From assembly GCA_028284195.1 (NCBI GenBank), contig JANQSE010000002.1, positions 558,001 through 622,000 of the forward strand: DNA of 64,000 bases. The letters run 5' to 3'. The translations under genes and the position numbers were made by a program. Below, in pieces: positions 16,999 to 25,303 of the stretch. Below the pieces are notes generated by a model that ran no database searches, was not told the origin of the DNA, and was given only the letters and a program-made list of their open reading frames with translations. The stretch is from Balneola sp. GTDB taxonomy: Bacteria; Bacteroidota; Rhodothermia; Balneolales; Balneolaceae. Numbering within the stretch: position 1 is the stretch's first letter; each line of letters begins with the position of its first letter.

Positions 16999-18258
16999 CT
17001 AGAGCCGGCTGTTAACCACATTACTATAGACCGAACCAAAATTGATTTCGAAGCCGAATGAAGCACCAAAATTATAAGATGTTTGTTGAGCTCTAAGATT
17101 CAATAGGCGTTGTGCTTCACTTAACCCTTGCCCGGAAATATTTAATTGATCGTTGATTACAGAGTAACGCCCTGACACAAAAAAGGAGAAGGTTCTGTTC
17201 AATCTCATTGACATTCCCAGATTGAAGTTTATTCTTCTAAGCGAGAAATCATGCAGGTAATTTCTAATCTCAATTCTCCCGTCAATTTCACCCCAGGGTT
17301 GAGTGAATTCAGATTCTATGGTTAATTCCTGCCGGAACCTGAACTCTTCGGTTTTACCAAAAACAGTGGTATCGGTATAAAAGCTTTGTTCTCCCAAAAC
17401 CCCATACCTGAAAACTACTTGCCGACGATTAAACTCAGAGTAAGGGAAGAGGCTGTACTCGATACTGGGAGTAGCAGCAACTCTTAAATCATAATTATCT
17501 CTGGTAGAAGATTGGCCTCGAAAATAGCTTCCAACCGTCCAATTATCAGATAAACTTCGTGCAACCAAAGCAAATACATTTTGCGCTTCGTTAACAAAGC
17601 TGTCTCTTTTTTTATTTCCCGATGAGTCTTCTCTAATTTCTATTCTGTTGTCATAATTCTGCCAGTAGTTAATTCGTACTTTCCAGTTTTCTGTGGTTCT
17701 TTGGGCTCTGAAATTTCCATTCAGGCGGTAATTTTCCCGAGACTCCTGCCCGCTTATATTGGCACTTGCTCCCAGTTCAAAATTCCAGCCGTTCCAGGGA
17801 TCTTTGGTTTCTTCCTGAGCTATAGATTCTTCTTCTGTTCCGGTATAATTTACTTCGAGCTCCGTAATTATGTCTTTTTCTGCCAGATAATTTATTAAGC
17901 CGAGTTTAATGTATTTAACAAGCCTATTTCTCATAAGCTCATCGGTATCAGATTGGGGCGATATAAAAAGAATTTTATTATCCTTGCTTTCGTATTCTCC
18001 AAGGCCTATGAAATCTAAAGTAAATTGCCAGCCACCGCCGCCGGTTCGCTGCATGGTAACCAGTAATTGCAGCTCGGCTGCGCTTTGGTCGATCACGAAA
18101 TTCACGAAATTGATTTCGCTTCTCACATACTGTCCATCGCAACCCCGACAGTCCAGAAAAACGGTGAGTGTAGAATTATTGATCTGTGCGTTAGAAGTAT
18201 TACTAAGCAAAAAACTAAAAACGAAGAAGCTTGCGAAGAGCCCTATTTTTTTAAACAT
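16999..18258 (-). CDS. Secreted outer-membrane beta-barrel-like protein
   Basis: A 419-residue protein with a signal peptide (FFVFSFLLSNTSNAQ). The N-terminal domain (~30-140) opens with FLDCRGCDGQYVRSEINFV and holds a CxxC pair. From ~150 onward the sequence alternates aromatic and polar residues in strand-like stretches (NWKVRINYWQNYD, EFRFRQELTIE, FNLGMSMRLNRTFSFFVSG). It ends in strand-like residues, as an outer-membrane barrel would. No specific family name is certain. The gene stands alone. Confidence 0.7.
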   Translation of the reverse strand: MFKKIGLFASFFVFSFLLSNTSNAQINNSTLTVFLDCRGCDGQYVRSEINFVNFVIDQSAAELQLLVTMQRTGGGGWQFTLDFIGLGEYESKDNKILFISPQSDTDELMRNRLVKYIKLGLINYLAEKDIITELEVNYTGTEEESIAQEETKDPWNGWNFELGASANISGQESRENYRLNGNFRAQRTTENWKVRINYWQNYDNRIEIREDSSGNKKRDSFVNEAQNVFALVARSLSDNWTVGSYFRGQSSTRDNYDLRVAATPSIEYSLFPYSEFNRRQVVFRYGVLGEQSFYTDTTVFGKTEEFRFRQELTIESEFTQPWGEIDGRIEIRNYLHDFSLRRINFNLGMSMRLNRTFSFFVSGRYSVINDQLNISGQGLSEAQRLLNLRAQQTSYNFGASFGFEINFGSVYSNVVNSRL

Positions 18259-18366
18259 TCGCTAATTTAGGATAAAATTTAATGCATGAAGCTACGGACA
18301 TTAATAGTCTGCTAATGCAAAAAGTTTTAAACAGGTGAGTTGCTTATCAGTTAAATAGTTCGTGTT

Positions 18367-19146
18367 TTATCCCAAAAGGATTTGAAATGCGCTCATTCCT
18401 AAAATGGCTAAAGTAATCCAAAGTCCGATTGTACGAGGTTTACATCTCTCAAGAGCTTCGGGAATAAGATCAGCAAATACCATCCAGATCATAGCTCCGG
18501 CGGCAAATCCCAGCCCAAAAGGAAGATATTCCCGGAATGTTTCTACAAACAAAAAAGCCGGAACGGCCATTAATGGCTGTGGTAAGCTGGAAAATATACT
18601 CCACCATGCTGCTTTTAGCGGGCTTGTACCGTTAGGCACCATAACTAAACTTATGGCAAGTCCCTCCGGTATGTTGTGTATTGCAATGGCGATGGCGATG
18701 AATGTGCCAAACTCAAGGGTATTAGCAAACGATACGCCAACACTTACACCTTCTGCGAAAGAGTGAACGGTCATAATTCCAAGAAAAAGCAGCATCTGCC
18801 TTTTCTTACCGCCAACTACGTCTTTGAGTTCAAGGGTTGATTTTTCTTCCAGCCATTTATTTGAGAGTACAACTAAGATTACTCCTGCAAGCATTCCGCC
18901 TACGGTCATCCATTCATTTTCCCTGTAGCCTTCAAAGATTAGGTTATAACTTGCAGACAGCATTAACCCAGCAGCAGCAGCATTTGATTTTCCAAGAAAA
19001 GAAACAGATATATCTTTTATAAAAAAGAACGGTAAGGCACCTATACCTGTAGCCAGGGCAGTAAGTAAAGCGTATATAAAGACCTGAGTTACAGGTAGTG
19101 AGATCCAATCCATAGTGCAGTTAATTTTAGCAAATATACGCTTCAA
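18367..19146 (-). CDS. ZIP-family divalent metal transporter
   Basis: A 259-residue inner-membrane protein with about eight helices. The ZIP signature is present in helix 4 (HNIPEGLAISLVM) and helix 5, and HSFAEGVSVGVSF in an earlier helix supplies more metal-binding His and Glu residues. Such proteins take up zinc or iron, or sometimes export them. No metal regulator or binding site is nearby, so the metal is not determined. Confidence 0.88.
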   Translation of the reverse strand: MKRIFAKINCTMDWISLPVTQVFIYALLTALATGIGALPFFFIKDISVSFLGKSNAAAAGLMLSASYNLIFEGYRENEWMTVGGMLAGVILVVLSNKWLEEKSTLELKDVVGGKKRQMLLFLGIMTVHSFAEGVSVGVSFANTLEFGTFIAIAIAIHNIPEGLAISLVMVPNGTSPLKAAWWSIFSSLPQPLMAVPAFLFVETFREYLPFGLGFAAGAMIWMVFADLIPEALERCKPRTIGLWITLAILGMSAFQILLG

Positions 19147-19265
19147 TATCTGCTAATGATATTGCTGCTTTCAATTTAGAACTGGATCAAATAATCGGAT
19201 CCCAACCAAAATAAAAAGTGATGAAATGCCTATACTAGCACTCAAATTATAAACTCGAAAGGTAT

Positions 19266-19928
19266 ATGGCCAACAGCCCTAATCAGGATAGAAGATTTGT
19301 ACGTCCCCGTAACAAACTGGTGGAACTCCTCAAAGAAAAAGGGATTAAAAATACACAGGTACTAAATGCTATCGGGAAAATTCCCAGGCACAGGTTAATA
19401 GAAACAGCATTATACCATCGGGCTTATGATGACAGTGCATTACCTATCGGATTAGGACAAACCATTTCCCAGCCTTATACCGTGGCGGCACAAACCGAGA
19501 TGCTTGAAATACAAAAAGGGGATAAGGTCCTGGAGATTGGAACCGGATCAGGATATCAATGTATGATACTTTGCGAATTGGGAGCAGAAGTTTACAGCGT
19601 GGAACGGCATAACGAATTATACCACAGATCAAAAGAAGCGTTAAAATCAGAAGGGTATAACCCGCTTTTAAAATGTGGAGATGGTACGCTTGGCTGGGCT
19701 ACGTATGCACCATATGATGGGATTATTGTAACAGCAGGTGCTCCGGTAGTTCCCGATGATCTTATAAAGCAATTGAAGGTTGGGGGAATATTGGTGATTC
19801 CGGTTGGTGACAGCAAAACTCAAAAAATGATGAAGATCACGAGAATGTCTGAAGATGAATACCGCCAGGATGAATACGAGAACTTTAAGTTTGTACCATT
19901 AATTGGGGAAAAAGGCTGGGGAGGGTGA
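19266..19928 (+). CDS. pcm: Protein-L-isoaspartate O-methyltransferase
   Basis: Repairs isoaspartyl residues in aged proteins using SAM. A class I methyltransferase fold with VLEIGTGSGYQ as the SAM loop, the family motif PYTVAAQTEML before it, and GAPVVPDDLIKQLK near the end. At 220 residues it is of normal length. GAAAGG lies close before the ATG. The stop overlaps the GTG start of the DUF368 gene, so the two are translationally coupled. Confidence 0.95.
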   Translation: MANSPNQDRRFVRPRNKLVELLKEKGIKNTQVLNAIGKIPRHRLIETALYHRAYDDSALPIGLGQTISQPYTVAAQTEMLEIQKGDKVLEIGTGSGYQCMILCELGAEVYSVERHNELYHRSKEALKSEGYNPLLKCGDGTLGWATYAPYDGIIVTAGAPVVPDDLIKQLKVGGILVIPVGDSKTQKMMKITRMSEDEYRQDEYENFKFVPLIGEKGWGG

Positions 19929-21046
19929 AGTTGGATACATCAAGGGATAGAACAACTTTGAAAGAAGCTCCTTTTCTGTTTATAAAAGGATTTTTGATGG
20001 GCTCCGCTGATATTGTGCCTGGTGTAAGCGGCGGTACAATGGCATTAATACTGGGAATTTATGAACGGCTTTTGAATGCGATCAAGAGTGTGAATGGGAT
20101 ATTTTTAAAAACCTTTTTCTCTTTTAAGTGGAAGGCTGCTTTTAAAGAGCTTCATATAGGTTTTTTGGTTGTTCTTTTTGCTGGAATTTTTGCGGCATTA
20201 GCATTCTTTACCAAAATAGTGCCGTTGCAGGTGTATATGTTCACTCATCCTGAGATTGTATTCGGCTTATTTTTTGGATTGATCCTGGGTTCTATTTATA
20301 TCCTGTATAAAACGTTAAATGAGATTAGTTGGCAGGAAATTGTAATGAGCGTTCTTGGAGTAGGTTTTGGCCTTTGGGTTGTGAGTTTAGTACCTGCCGA
20401 TACTCCTGAACATCCTGCATTTGTTTTTTTAAGCGGGATGATAGCAATCTGCGCAATGATTCTTCCGGGTATTTCCGGCTCGTATTTGCTTCTTATTATG
20501 AGAAAGTACGATTACCTGCTTTCAAGCATTGGTAAAATTGGAGGTGCAGAAACAATAGAAGGCATTATAGTTTTAATTCCCTTTATGCTGGGTGCGGTAG
20601 TAGGGCTGGTCGCTTTTTCAAGGTTGCTGTCATGGTTACTTGGTAAGTATCATTCTCAAACTATTTCAGTATTAATTGGTTTTTTGATTGGTTCTTTGTT
20701 CGTGATATGGCCATTTCAAAATAGAGAGTTCGTAGAGCAGGTGAGGGAGCTGGAAGAACTGGCTTACAATGATAAGCAGGTACAGGAGCTACTTAACTCG
20801 GAAGCAAATGAACATTTACCCGAATACAAGCGCATTGGCAGAGTGGTAAATCCGGATGCTTCTTTCGATGAATTTAAAAGAGTGGAAGTGGAAACAGTGA
20901 AAAAGAAAATGATTAAATCCAGGCCGTTTATTCCGGGAGTTTCTAAAGAAGAGCTGCCGAATACAAATGTTGCCGGAGGGATAATAGGGATGTTTGTTGG
21001 AGTAGTATTGGTGGGTGGATTGGACATTCTGAGAAGAAAAGGCTGA
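19925..21046 (+). CDS. DUF368 membrane protein, probable undecaprenyl-phosphate translocase
   Basis: A 373-residue polytopic membrane protein. The family signature GSADIVPGVSGGTMALI is near the N-terminus, and a second related motif, MILPGISGSYLL, lies near residue 180, reflecting the internal repeat. DUF368 (PopT) proteins have been reported to recycle undecaprenyl phosphate across the membrane for cell-wall synthesis. A hydrophilic segment (~270-345) precedes the last helix. It starts with GTG overlapping the pcm stop. Confidence 0.85.
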   Translation: MKLDTSRDRTTLKEAPFLFIKGFLMGSADIVPGVSGGTMALILGIYERLLNAIKSVNGIFLKTFFSFKWKAAFKELHIGFLVVLFAGIFAALAFFTKIVPLQVYMFTHPEIVFGLFFGLILGSIYILYKTLNEISWQEIVMSVLGVGFGLWVVSLVPADTPEHPAFVFLSGMIAICAMILPGISGSYLLLIMRKYDYLLSSIGKIGGAETIEGIIVLIPFMLGAVVGLVAFSRLLSWLLGKYHSQTISVLIGFLIGSLFVIWPFQNREFVEQVRELEELAYNDKQVQELLNSEANEHLPEYKRIGRVVNPDASFDEFKRVEVETVKKKMIKSRPFIPGVSKEELPNTNVAGGIIGMFVGVVLVGGLDILRRKG

Positions 21047-21118
21047 CTTTCTTCATTTAATCTTCATGTTTTGTGATTATATAATAGATGAGCTAACCGT
21101 AACAAATGGAGGCTTATC

Positions 21119-22105
21119 ATGAAAGTTAACAGAATACTTTTTCCCACCGACTTTTCTGAACAATCAACATCTGCTCTCGAACTCGCTAACTTTTTTGTAG
21201 ATATTTATGGGAGCAAGATCGATTTAATTCATGTGGTGCCATTAAGCATGTACATGAGCGAAAGTATTGATAAGCTGGGACTTCCTTTGGATATGGATGA
21301 GGACCTTTATCCAAAGATCATGGAAACAGCAAAAGCAGATCTTGAGGCCTTGGCATCTAAGCATATTAAGAACAGATTCCGGGGAGAAAACCATGTGGTT
21401 GTAGATAGAAAGCCGTCTAATGCAATTGCTGAATATGCAAACAATCATGACTATGACCTTCTTTTAATGAGTTCTAAAGGAGCTCACGAGTCGGCTTTTC
21501 TACGAGGAAGCATCACCGAAAAGGTGATTAGAAAAAGCGAGATTCCGGTTCTTGCTTTGAGCTCGAAATTAGTCTCAAATGGTTTTGAGAGGATTGTAAC
21601 ACCGATTGACCTTTCGGAACTGTCATTTGCAGCTGTACCACTTGCCTTTGAGTTGGCTTACCACTTTGATACAACCCTGGAGTTGCTTTACGTGAACGAG
21701 CTTTATTCTGCCGATGGATATGGTTTTGTGGCTCCATCAATTGGTGTGAGTAATGAAGTCAGCAATGAGGTATTCAAAGAGAATCTCAACGAATATTTTA
21801 CCAGTAACCAACATCTTGGGCTGGCACTGGAACCAACTTCTGAAGCCTATCAATACAGGATTATTAAATCTGACGGAGCAAGCAGTATTTCCATGCCTGT
21901 ACATCTTAAGATCGTACGTGGAATATCGGCTTCGAGAGAAATTACCGAGTACGCCCATAATAATGCCGACCTGTTGATTATGACAACACACGGCAGAACC
22001 GGGTTATCCAGATTCTTTATGGGATCTACTACCGGGCAGGTAATTCAGAATACAGACGTTTCATTGTTAACGGTACGTCCCGGCAATTTTGAATTAAGTC
22101 GATAA
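21119..22105 (+). CDS. Tandem universal stress protein (UspA-UspA)
   Basis: A 328-residue protein with two Usp domains. The first (1-~150) starts RILFPTDFSEQS and has the nucleotide-loop sequence MSSKGAHESAFLRGSITEKV. The second (~155-325) has VTPIDLSELS and ends with TTHGRTGLSRFFMGSTTGQV, the canonical ATP-binding GxxGxxxxGxxS pattern. Only the second half has the full loop, so ATP binding is expected there. GGAGG lies about 6 bases before the ATG, one of the best ribosome sites in the window. Confidence 0.92.
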   Translation: MKVNRILFPTDFSEQSTSALELANFFVDIYGSKIDLIHVVPLSMYMSESIDKLGLPLDMDEDLYPKIMETAKADLEALASKHIKNRFRGENHVVVDRKPSNAIAEYANNHDYDLLLMSSKGAHESAFLRGSITEKVIRKSEIPVLALSSKLVSNGFERIVTPIDLSELSFAAVPLAFELAYHFDTTLELLYVNELYSADGYGFVAPSIGVSNEVSNEVFKENLNEYFTSNQHLGLALEPTSEAYQYRIIKSDGASSISMPVHLKIVRGISASREITEYAHNNADLLIMTTHGRTGLSRFFMGSTTGQVIQNTDVSLLTVRPGNFELSR

Positions 22106-22106
22106 G

Positions 22107-22868
22107 TTAGTTGGAACCGCGTTTTAACGCACGCTCTGTAAATCTCCAGCCGGGAATGGGTTTATTGATGACACGGTTACTCCAAACGAGTTCGGTCTTC
22201 CGGTTCGTCCGAAGATCGAACATCGTCATTTTATTAGCTCGCCAGATGTTGGCATCTACATTAGTAAAGTTTTCTGCTTCTAACCGTTTGATCATTTTTC
22301 CATCTTTATTGAAATACTCTGCCTTTTCCAGTGAGTAACGATTGGTGTTAATGTAGAACCGAATATACGCATATTGACTGTTCTCTTTTTTAACTGCTCG
22401 TAGTATCGCAAGGCTTTCGCTTTCCTCAATAAGTTCAAAATCATAGTCATCGGGGTTTTGATCTCCAAGATCTTCGTACGTAAAGTCACTTCCCATAAAT
22501 CGATCTGCTTTCTGTGATGCAGTTATGGTTTGAACCCGGTTCAGCGCGGGGAGGTATAGCTTTTGTACTTCGTTGCTGCCATCGTTCAGAGTCAGGAATC
22601 CGGTGCCGCGAACATTCGCAGGTTCTTCAAAAACCAACAGGCTTTTTTCTTCCTTACCTCCACTAAATGAAAATGAATTAATGGAACGGTTTCGGGTATT
22701 TCCCCTGCTGTTATAAATGATCATTTTCATATCGGTCTGCTCAAACTTGATCTTACTACGGCGCGCATCCACTTCTTCGAAAATTTTGGTAGCCCGGTCA
22801 GAATTTTGAGCGATTGATGGAACGGCCAGGATAAAAAAGAGAAATGTAGTTATAAAAAATCGCAGCAT
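22107..22868 (-). CDS. LolA-like outer membrane lipoprotein-sorting protein
   Basis: A 253-residue periplasmic protein with a signal peptide (FFITTFLFFILAVPSIAQ). The fold is the LolA-like half-barrel: MKMIIYNSRGN, RGTGFLTLND, QKLYLPALNRVQTI and DRFMGSDFTYEDLG are typical of the outer membrane lipoprotein-sorting group that occurs with RND-type exporters. No exporter is adjacent here. It is convergent with the Usp gene, their stops 1 base apart. Confidence 0.85.
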   Translation of the reverse strand: MLRFFITTFLFFILAVPSIAQNSDRATKIFEEVDARRSKIKFEQTDMKMIIYNSRGNTRNRSINSFSFSGGKEEKSLLVFEEPANVRGTGFLTLNDGSNEVQKLYLPALNRVQTITASQKADRFMGSDFTYEDLGDQNPDDYDFELIEESESLAILRAVKKENSQYAYIRFYINTNRYSLEKAEYFNKDGKMIKRLEAENFTNVDANIWRANKMTMFDLRTNRKTELVWSNRVINKPIPGWRFTERALKRGSN

Positions 22869-22952
22869 AAAAAGGGTTATTTACAGTTCGTGATAACAAA
22901 CAAATAACTAAACCAAAACCATTCATTATTGCAGAAATAATTTAGTTCGTAC

Positions 22953-22983
22953 TTTCAAGTAGTTGGTAAACATCTTAAATTTG
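22953..22983 (+). promoter_or_regulatory. Putative promoter of tRNA-Ile2
   Basis: TAAATTTG at 22976-22983 matches the Bacteroidota -7 box TAnnTTTG exactly and lies 16 bases before the mature tRNA. TTTC at 22953-22956, 19 bases upstream of it, is a near match to the -33 TTTG box. Confidence 0.5.
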
Positions 22984-22999
22984 CAGCCCTTTCTAAAAA

Positions 23000-23073
23000 G
23001 GGCCCATAGCTCAGTTGGTTAGAGCAGTCGACTCATAATCGATTGGTCGGGGGTTCAAGTCCCTCTGGGCCCA
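23000..23073 (+). tRNA. tRNA-Ile2 (anticodon CAT, lysidine-modified)
   Basis: A complete cloverleaf: 7-bp acceptor GGGCCCA/TGGGCCC, D arm GCTC/GAGC, anticodon loop CTCATAA with anticodon CAT, T arm with TTCAAGT, discriminator A, no encoded CCA. The arm ACTCATAATCG followed by TTGGTCG matches the tRNA-Ile2 type, whose C34 is changed to lysidine by TilS to read AUA, better than elongator or initiator Met. It borders the AT-rich accessory cassette. Confidence 0.85.
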
Positions 23074-23215
23074 CTTTTCTAAAGTGCTTCATCTTCACCT
23101 TTTGAGCTAATATCATTTCCATGGAATTAAAGCTCAGGATTGTTAGAGCGGATATTGTGGAATACAATTCGGAAAGAGATATTGTTGGAGTTACCGGAGT
23201 AGGTTTTTAGTATAG
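23074..23215. other. Intergenic stretch after tRNA-Ile2, no gene seen
   Basis: No credible gene is seen. An open stretch from the ATG at 23120 (about ELKLRIVRADIVEYNSERD, ending in TAG near 23210) is short and has no supporting context. Together with the hairpin and pseudogene fragment it makes a 330-base gene-free junction between the tRNA and the cassette. Confidence 0.5.
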
Positions 23216-23258
23216 AGTATGTAGTACTTAGAGAGTGAACTTCTAAGTACTACATACT
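23216..23258. repeat. 17-bp perfect hairpin (TAAGTACTACATAC type)
   Basis: AGTATGTAGTACTTAGA (23216-23232) and its exact reverse complement (23242-23258) flank a 9-base loop. It lies between tRNA-Ile2 and the degraded gene fragment. The core TAAGTAC recurs at 2132-2146, so this looks like a dispersed intergenic repeat. It could also act as a terminator, but lacks a U run. Confidence 0.65.
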
Positions 23259-23270
23259 AACATCTGAGTA

Positions 23271-23385
23271 CTATAAAACTGACTCCACAAAAACCTCTTC
23301 AAAGCCATGAGGCGGGCGGTGCAGCGTCCAGGTTTCAAAGTAGAAATGTCGTTCAGACCGGGATTTTCACTTAATATTGGAAATT
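23271..23385 (-). pseudogene. Degraded 3' fragment copy of the 234-aa gene at 25364-26068
   Basis: About 80 bases are nearly identical to the 3' end of the gene at 25364. On the minus strand the fragment reads RSERHFYFETWTLHRPPHGF then EEVFVESVL and a stop; the intact gene has DRPPHGFEEVFVETLL. Upstream the match decays: a TGA replaces a GGA codon, followed by a small deletion. Nothing of the rest of the gene is present. The fragment and the intact gene sit on either side of the three-gene cassette, in the same orientation. Confidence 0.8.
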
Positions 23386-23403
23386 CAAAAGGAGGATATT
23401 TAA

Positions 23404-23850
23404 TTAATATTGATTTCTGACAATCAAATTTACAATATCATAAGTAGCTTGCTGGGATGATAAAGTCTTTTTCTTAAATGATCTGTAAACAATACTATTA
23501 TTTCTTTTTGTATCGATTAGATAGGCCTCTGGTGTCGAGCCAGTAGAATATTGATTATATAGATCTTTATTTTCAATAACTTGAAAATCAATTTTATTGC
23601 TAATTAATTCAAGTTCATCTATGTTTTCGATGATGCCAATAACCGATAGGTTATTAGGAGAGATATCGTTATTAAGATCATTAAAAATAGTAATCTCAAA
23701 AATACATGCAATGCAATCATCTTCAGAGAAAAAAACTACAAGGTTAAACCGGCTGTTGGAGTTCAGAACTGAGGAATCAAAATTACTTAGAGGCTCTTGT
23801 TGTTCGCAAGACAACAGCATTAACACGCAAAAAAATAAAATACCTTTCAT
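23404..23850 (-). CDS. Thioredoxin-like lipoprotein of the peptide cassette
   Basis: A 148-residue lipoprotein with lipobox MLLSC (Cys15). The rest resembles a thioredoxin/TlpA-type fold: FNLVVFFSEDDCIACI with CxxC at Cys46 and Cys49, then a strand-helix pattern and STGSTPEAYLID, whose TP is the expected cis-Pro loop. A periplasm-facing thiol oxidoreductase is likely. The start overlaps the stop of the propeller gene by 4 bases, so both are one unit. Visibly AT-richer than the surrounding chromosome. Confidence 0.75.
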   Translation of the reverse strand: MKGILFFCVLMLLSCEQQEPLSNFDSSVLNSNSRFNLVVFFSEDDCIACIFEITIFNDLNNDISPNNLSVIGIIENIDELELISNKIDFQVIENKDLYNQYSTGSTPEAYLIDTKRNNSIVYRSFKKKTLSSQQATYDIVNLIVRNQY

Positions 23851-24977
23851 AATTGTTTGAGTTTGACCATATGAAGCATTACTTCTTTTTTCTTCATATT
23901 TATTTTAGTATAGAATAAGTGATCTTCAAAAAATTGTACTGTCTTAAAAGATTCGGAAATATCAAAAACCTTTAGTGTTAATATTCTACTTTGATTAGCT
24001 TTTAATTCGAACTTCCCTAGATAGTATTTATTTTTATTAGAGTTTCTATCAACAAAAGTTATCCAAATGTTATTTTCGAAGAAGTGCATCTTATCAATCA
24101 AAAAAAGTGAATTCATAAAACTATAAAACTTTTCCTGATTGATGTTTTTTTTATCTAAGACTTGTTCATTCTTTCTTATAATCGGAGATTTTATTTTATA
24201 GTGTTTTGTATTGGTTAGATCAGATTTATCTATAATATGGAGATACTCAAGAGTAGTTTTCGCATAAATCAAAAGGCTATCATTAGAATAAAAACTTGTT
24301 TCATTAGACGATATAAAGTTTAGCGCGCCAGGACGAATATCTTTTATGCTGAAATTTATTGTATCTGCTTTGGAATCGATGTTGGAAATTGGATATGGGA
24401 AAATTTTATTATCCGAGACACGTGCATCGTAATTATAGGTATTAAACTTGACATCATTAACCCATAGTTTTAAAAATTTTCTATCTATTTCTTCAAGAGA
24501 TTCGTTGAATCTTTTTATCTGACCATTATCAAATACGTAGGTTATATGATTTTTTTCTGAAATTGAGTTAATGGTAGTTATTTCACCCGGTCCATATCCT
24601 TTTCGGCCAAAGGTTTTTATTAACTTTCCTGTTTTGTCATATTGAGCAATATTTTCTAATTCAGGCGAAAGAATAAGATTGTAAACATAAAAGTAGTTTT
24701 CTGTTTCGATTACTTTTGGAACTTCAATTGATACTGGGAGCGGCAATAATTTAGTAGATAATCTTAGTGATGAGGTATCTATAGACAAGGTCTTTTCAGT
24801 TTGTTCTACAAGAGAAACATTCTTTTTTGCCATATCTTTTACTACATCAAAGCTTTTTTCATCATGTTCGGATAAGAGTTCTTGTTGAACCTCTGTCATT
24901 TGTATATCATCAGTCGAGTTTTTTTTAATACAACTGAGCAAATTAGTTAGTAACAAAGCAATTAAAATTCTTTTCAT
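23847..24977 (-). CDS. 6-bladed beta-propeller lipoprotein
   Basis: A 376-residue lipoprotein (TNLLSC, Cys16). The segment KTFGRKGYGPGEITTI followed by YVFDNGQIKRFNE is the hallmark of Bacteroidota 6-bladed (NHL-like) beta-propeller lipoproteins. The remaining blades are diverged, with repeats of the type YFYVYNLILSPELENIAQYD. Probably surface or periplasmic, binding a peptide or ligand. It follows the 72-aa exported peptide gene, with a strong hairpin between them. AT-rich relative to neighbours. Confidence 0.8.
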   Translation of the reverse strand: MKRILIALLLTNLLSCIKKNSTDDIQMTEVQQELLSEHDEKSFDVVKDMAKKNVSLVEQTEKTLSIDTSSLRLSTKLLPLPVSIEVPKVIETENYFYVYNLILSPELENIAQYDKTGKLIKTFGRKGYGPGEITTINSISEKNHITYVFDNGQIKRFNESLEEIDRKFLKLWVNDVKFNTYNYDARVSDNKIFPYPISNIDSKADTINFSIKDIRPGALNFISSNETSFYSNDSLLIYAKTTLEYLHIIDKSDLTNTKHYKIKSPIIRKNEQVLDKKNINQEKFYSFMNSLFLIDKMHFFENNIWITFVDRNSNKNKYYLGKFELKANQSRILTLKVFDISESFKTVQFFEDHLFYTKINMKKKEVMLHMVKLKQL

Positions 24978-24990
24978 TTAATTGAAAAAT

Positions 24991-25023
24991 TAACTAAAAG
25001 TGTATTTAATACACTTTTAGTTA
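24991..25023 (-). terminator. 15-bp perfect hairpin between peptide gene and propeller gene
   Basis: TAACTAAAAGTGTAT and its exact reverse complement are separated by three bases, 8 bases after the small peptide's stop. On the minus strand the stem is followed by ATTTTTC. This shape suits partial termination or mRNA 3'-end protection, giving abundant peptide message and less of the two lipoprotein genes. Confidence 0.7.
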
Positions 25024-25030
25024 TTTAAGG

Positions 25031-25249
25031 TTAGTTGCAAAGTCCAAGTATACCAGGACAAAATTGAACAATAATAAGCCAGTCATCATCAACATGGATA
25101 TAACCATATTCTATATCCGTGGCAAAAGTATCTGGATTATCTATAAAGGTGATTTCTGGTTGAGCATTCAATTCAGTTCCTTTATGATTTGGAATTATTA
25201 TGGTTGCTATTGCTAAGAATAAACCTAAAAGAAGAGTTTTAGTTTTCAT
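25031..25249 (-). CDS. Small exported peptide with C-terminal Cys pair
   Basis: A 72-residue product: Lys-rich start, hydrophobic leader (LLLGLFLAIATIIIP) and a likely cleavage after LNA (residue 29). The 43-residue mature part is acidic (DNPD, VDDDW) and ends FCPGILGLCN with Cys64 and Cys71. It is the first gene of the AT-rich cassette with the propeller and thioredoxin-like lipoproteins. The arrangement recalls the NVEALA-type exported peptides that accompany 6-bladed-propeller lipoproteins in Bacteroides, but the sequence itself is not NVEALA. The function is unknown; disulfide formation by the linked thioredoxin-like protein is my inference. Confidence 0.65.
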   Translation of the reverse strand: MKTKTLLLGLFLAIATIIIPNHKGTELNAQPEITFIDNPDTFATDIEYGYIHVDDDWLIIVQFCPGILGLCN

Positions 25250-25303
25250 AGTAATCTCAATTAGTTAAAGTTTATATATGATATGTGCTTAAACACATAA
25301 TAT

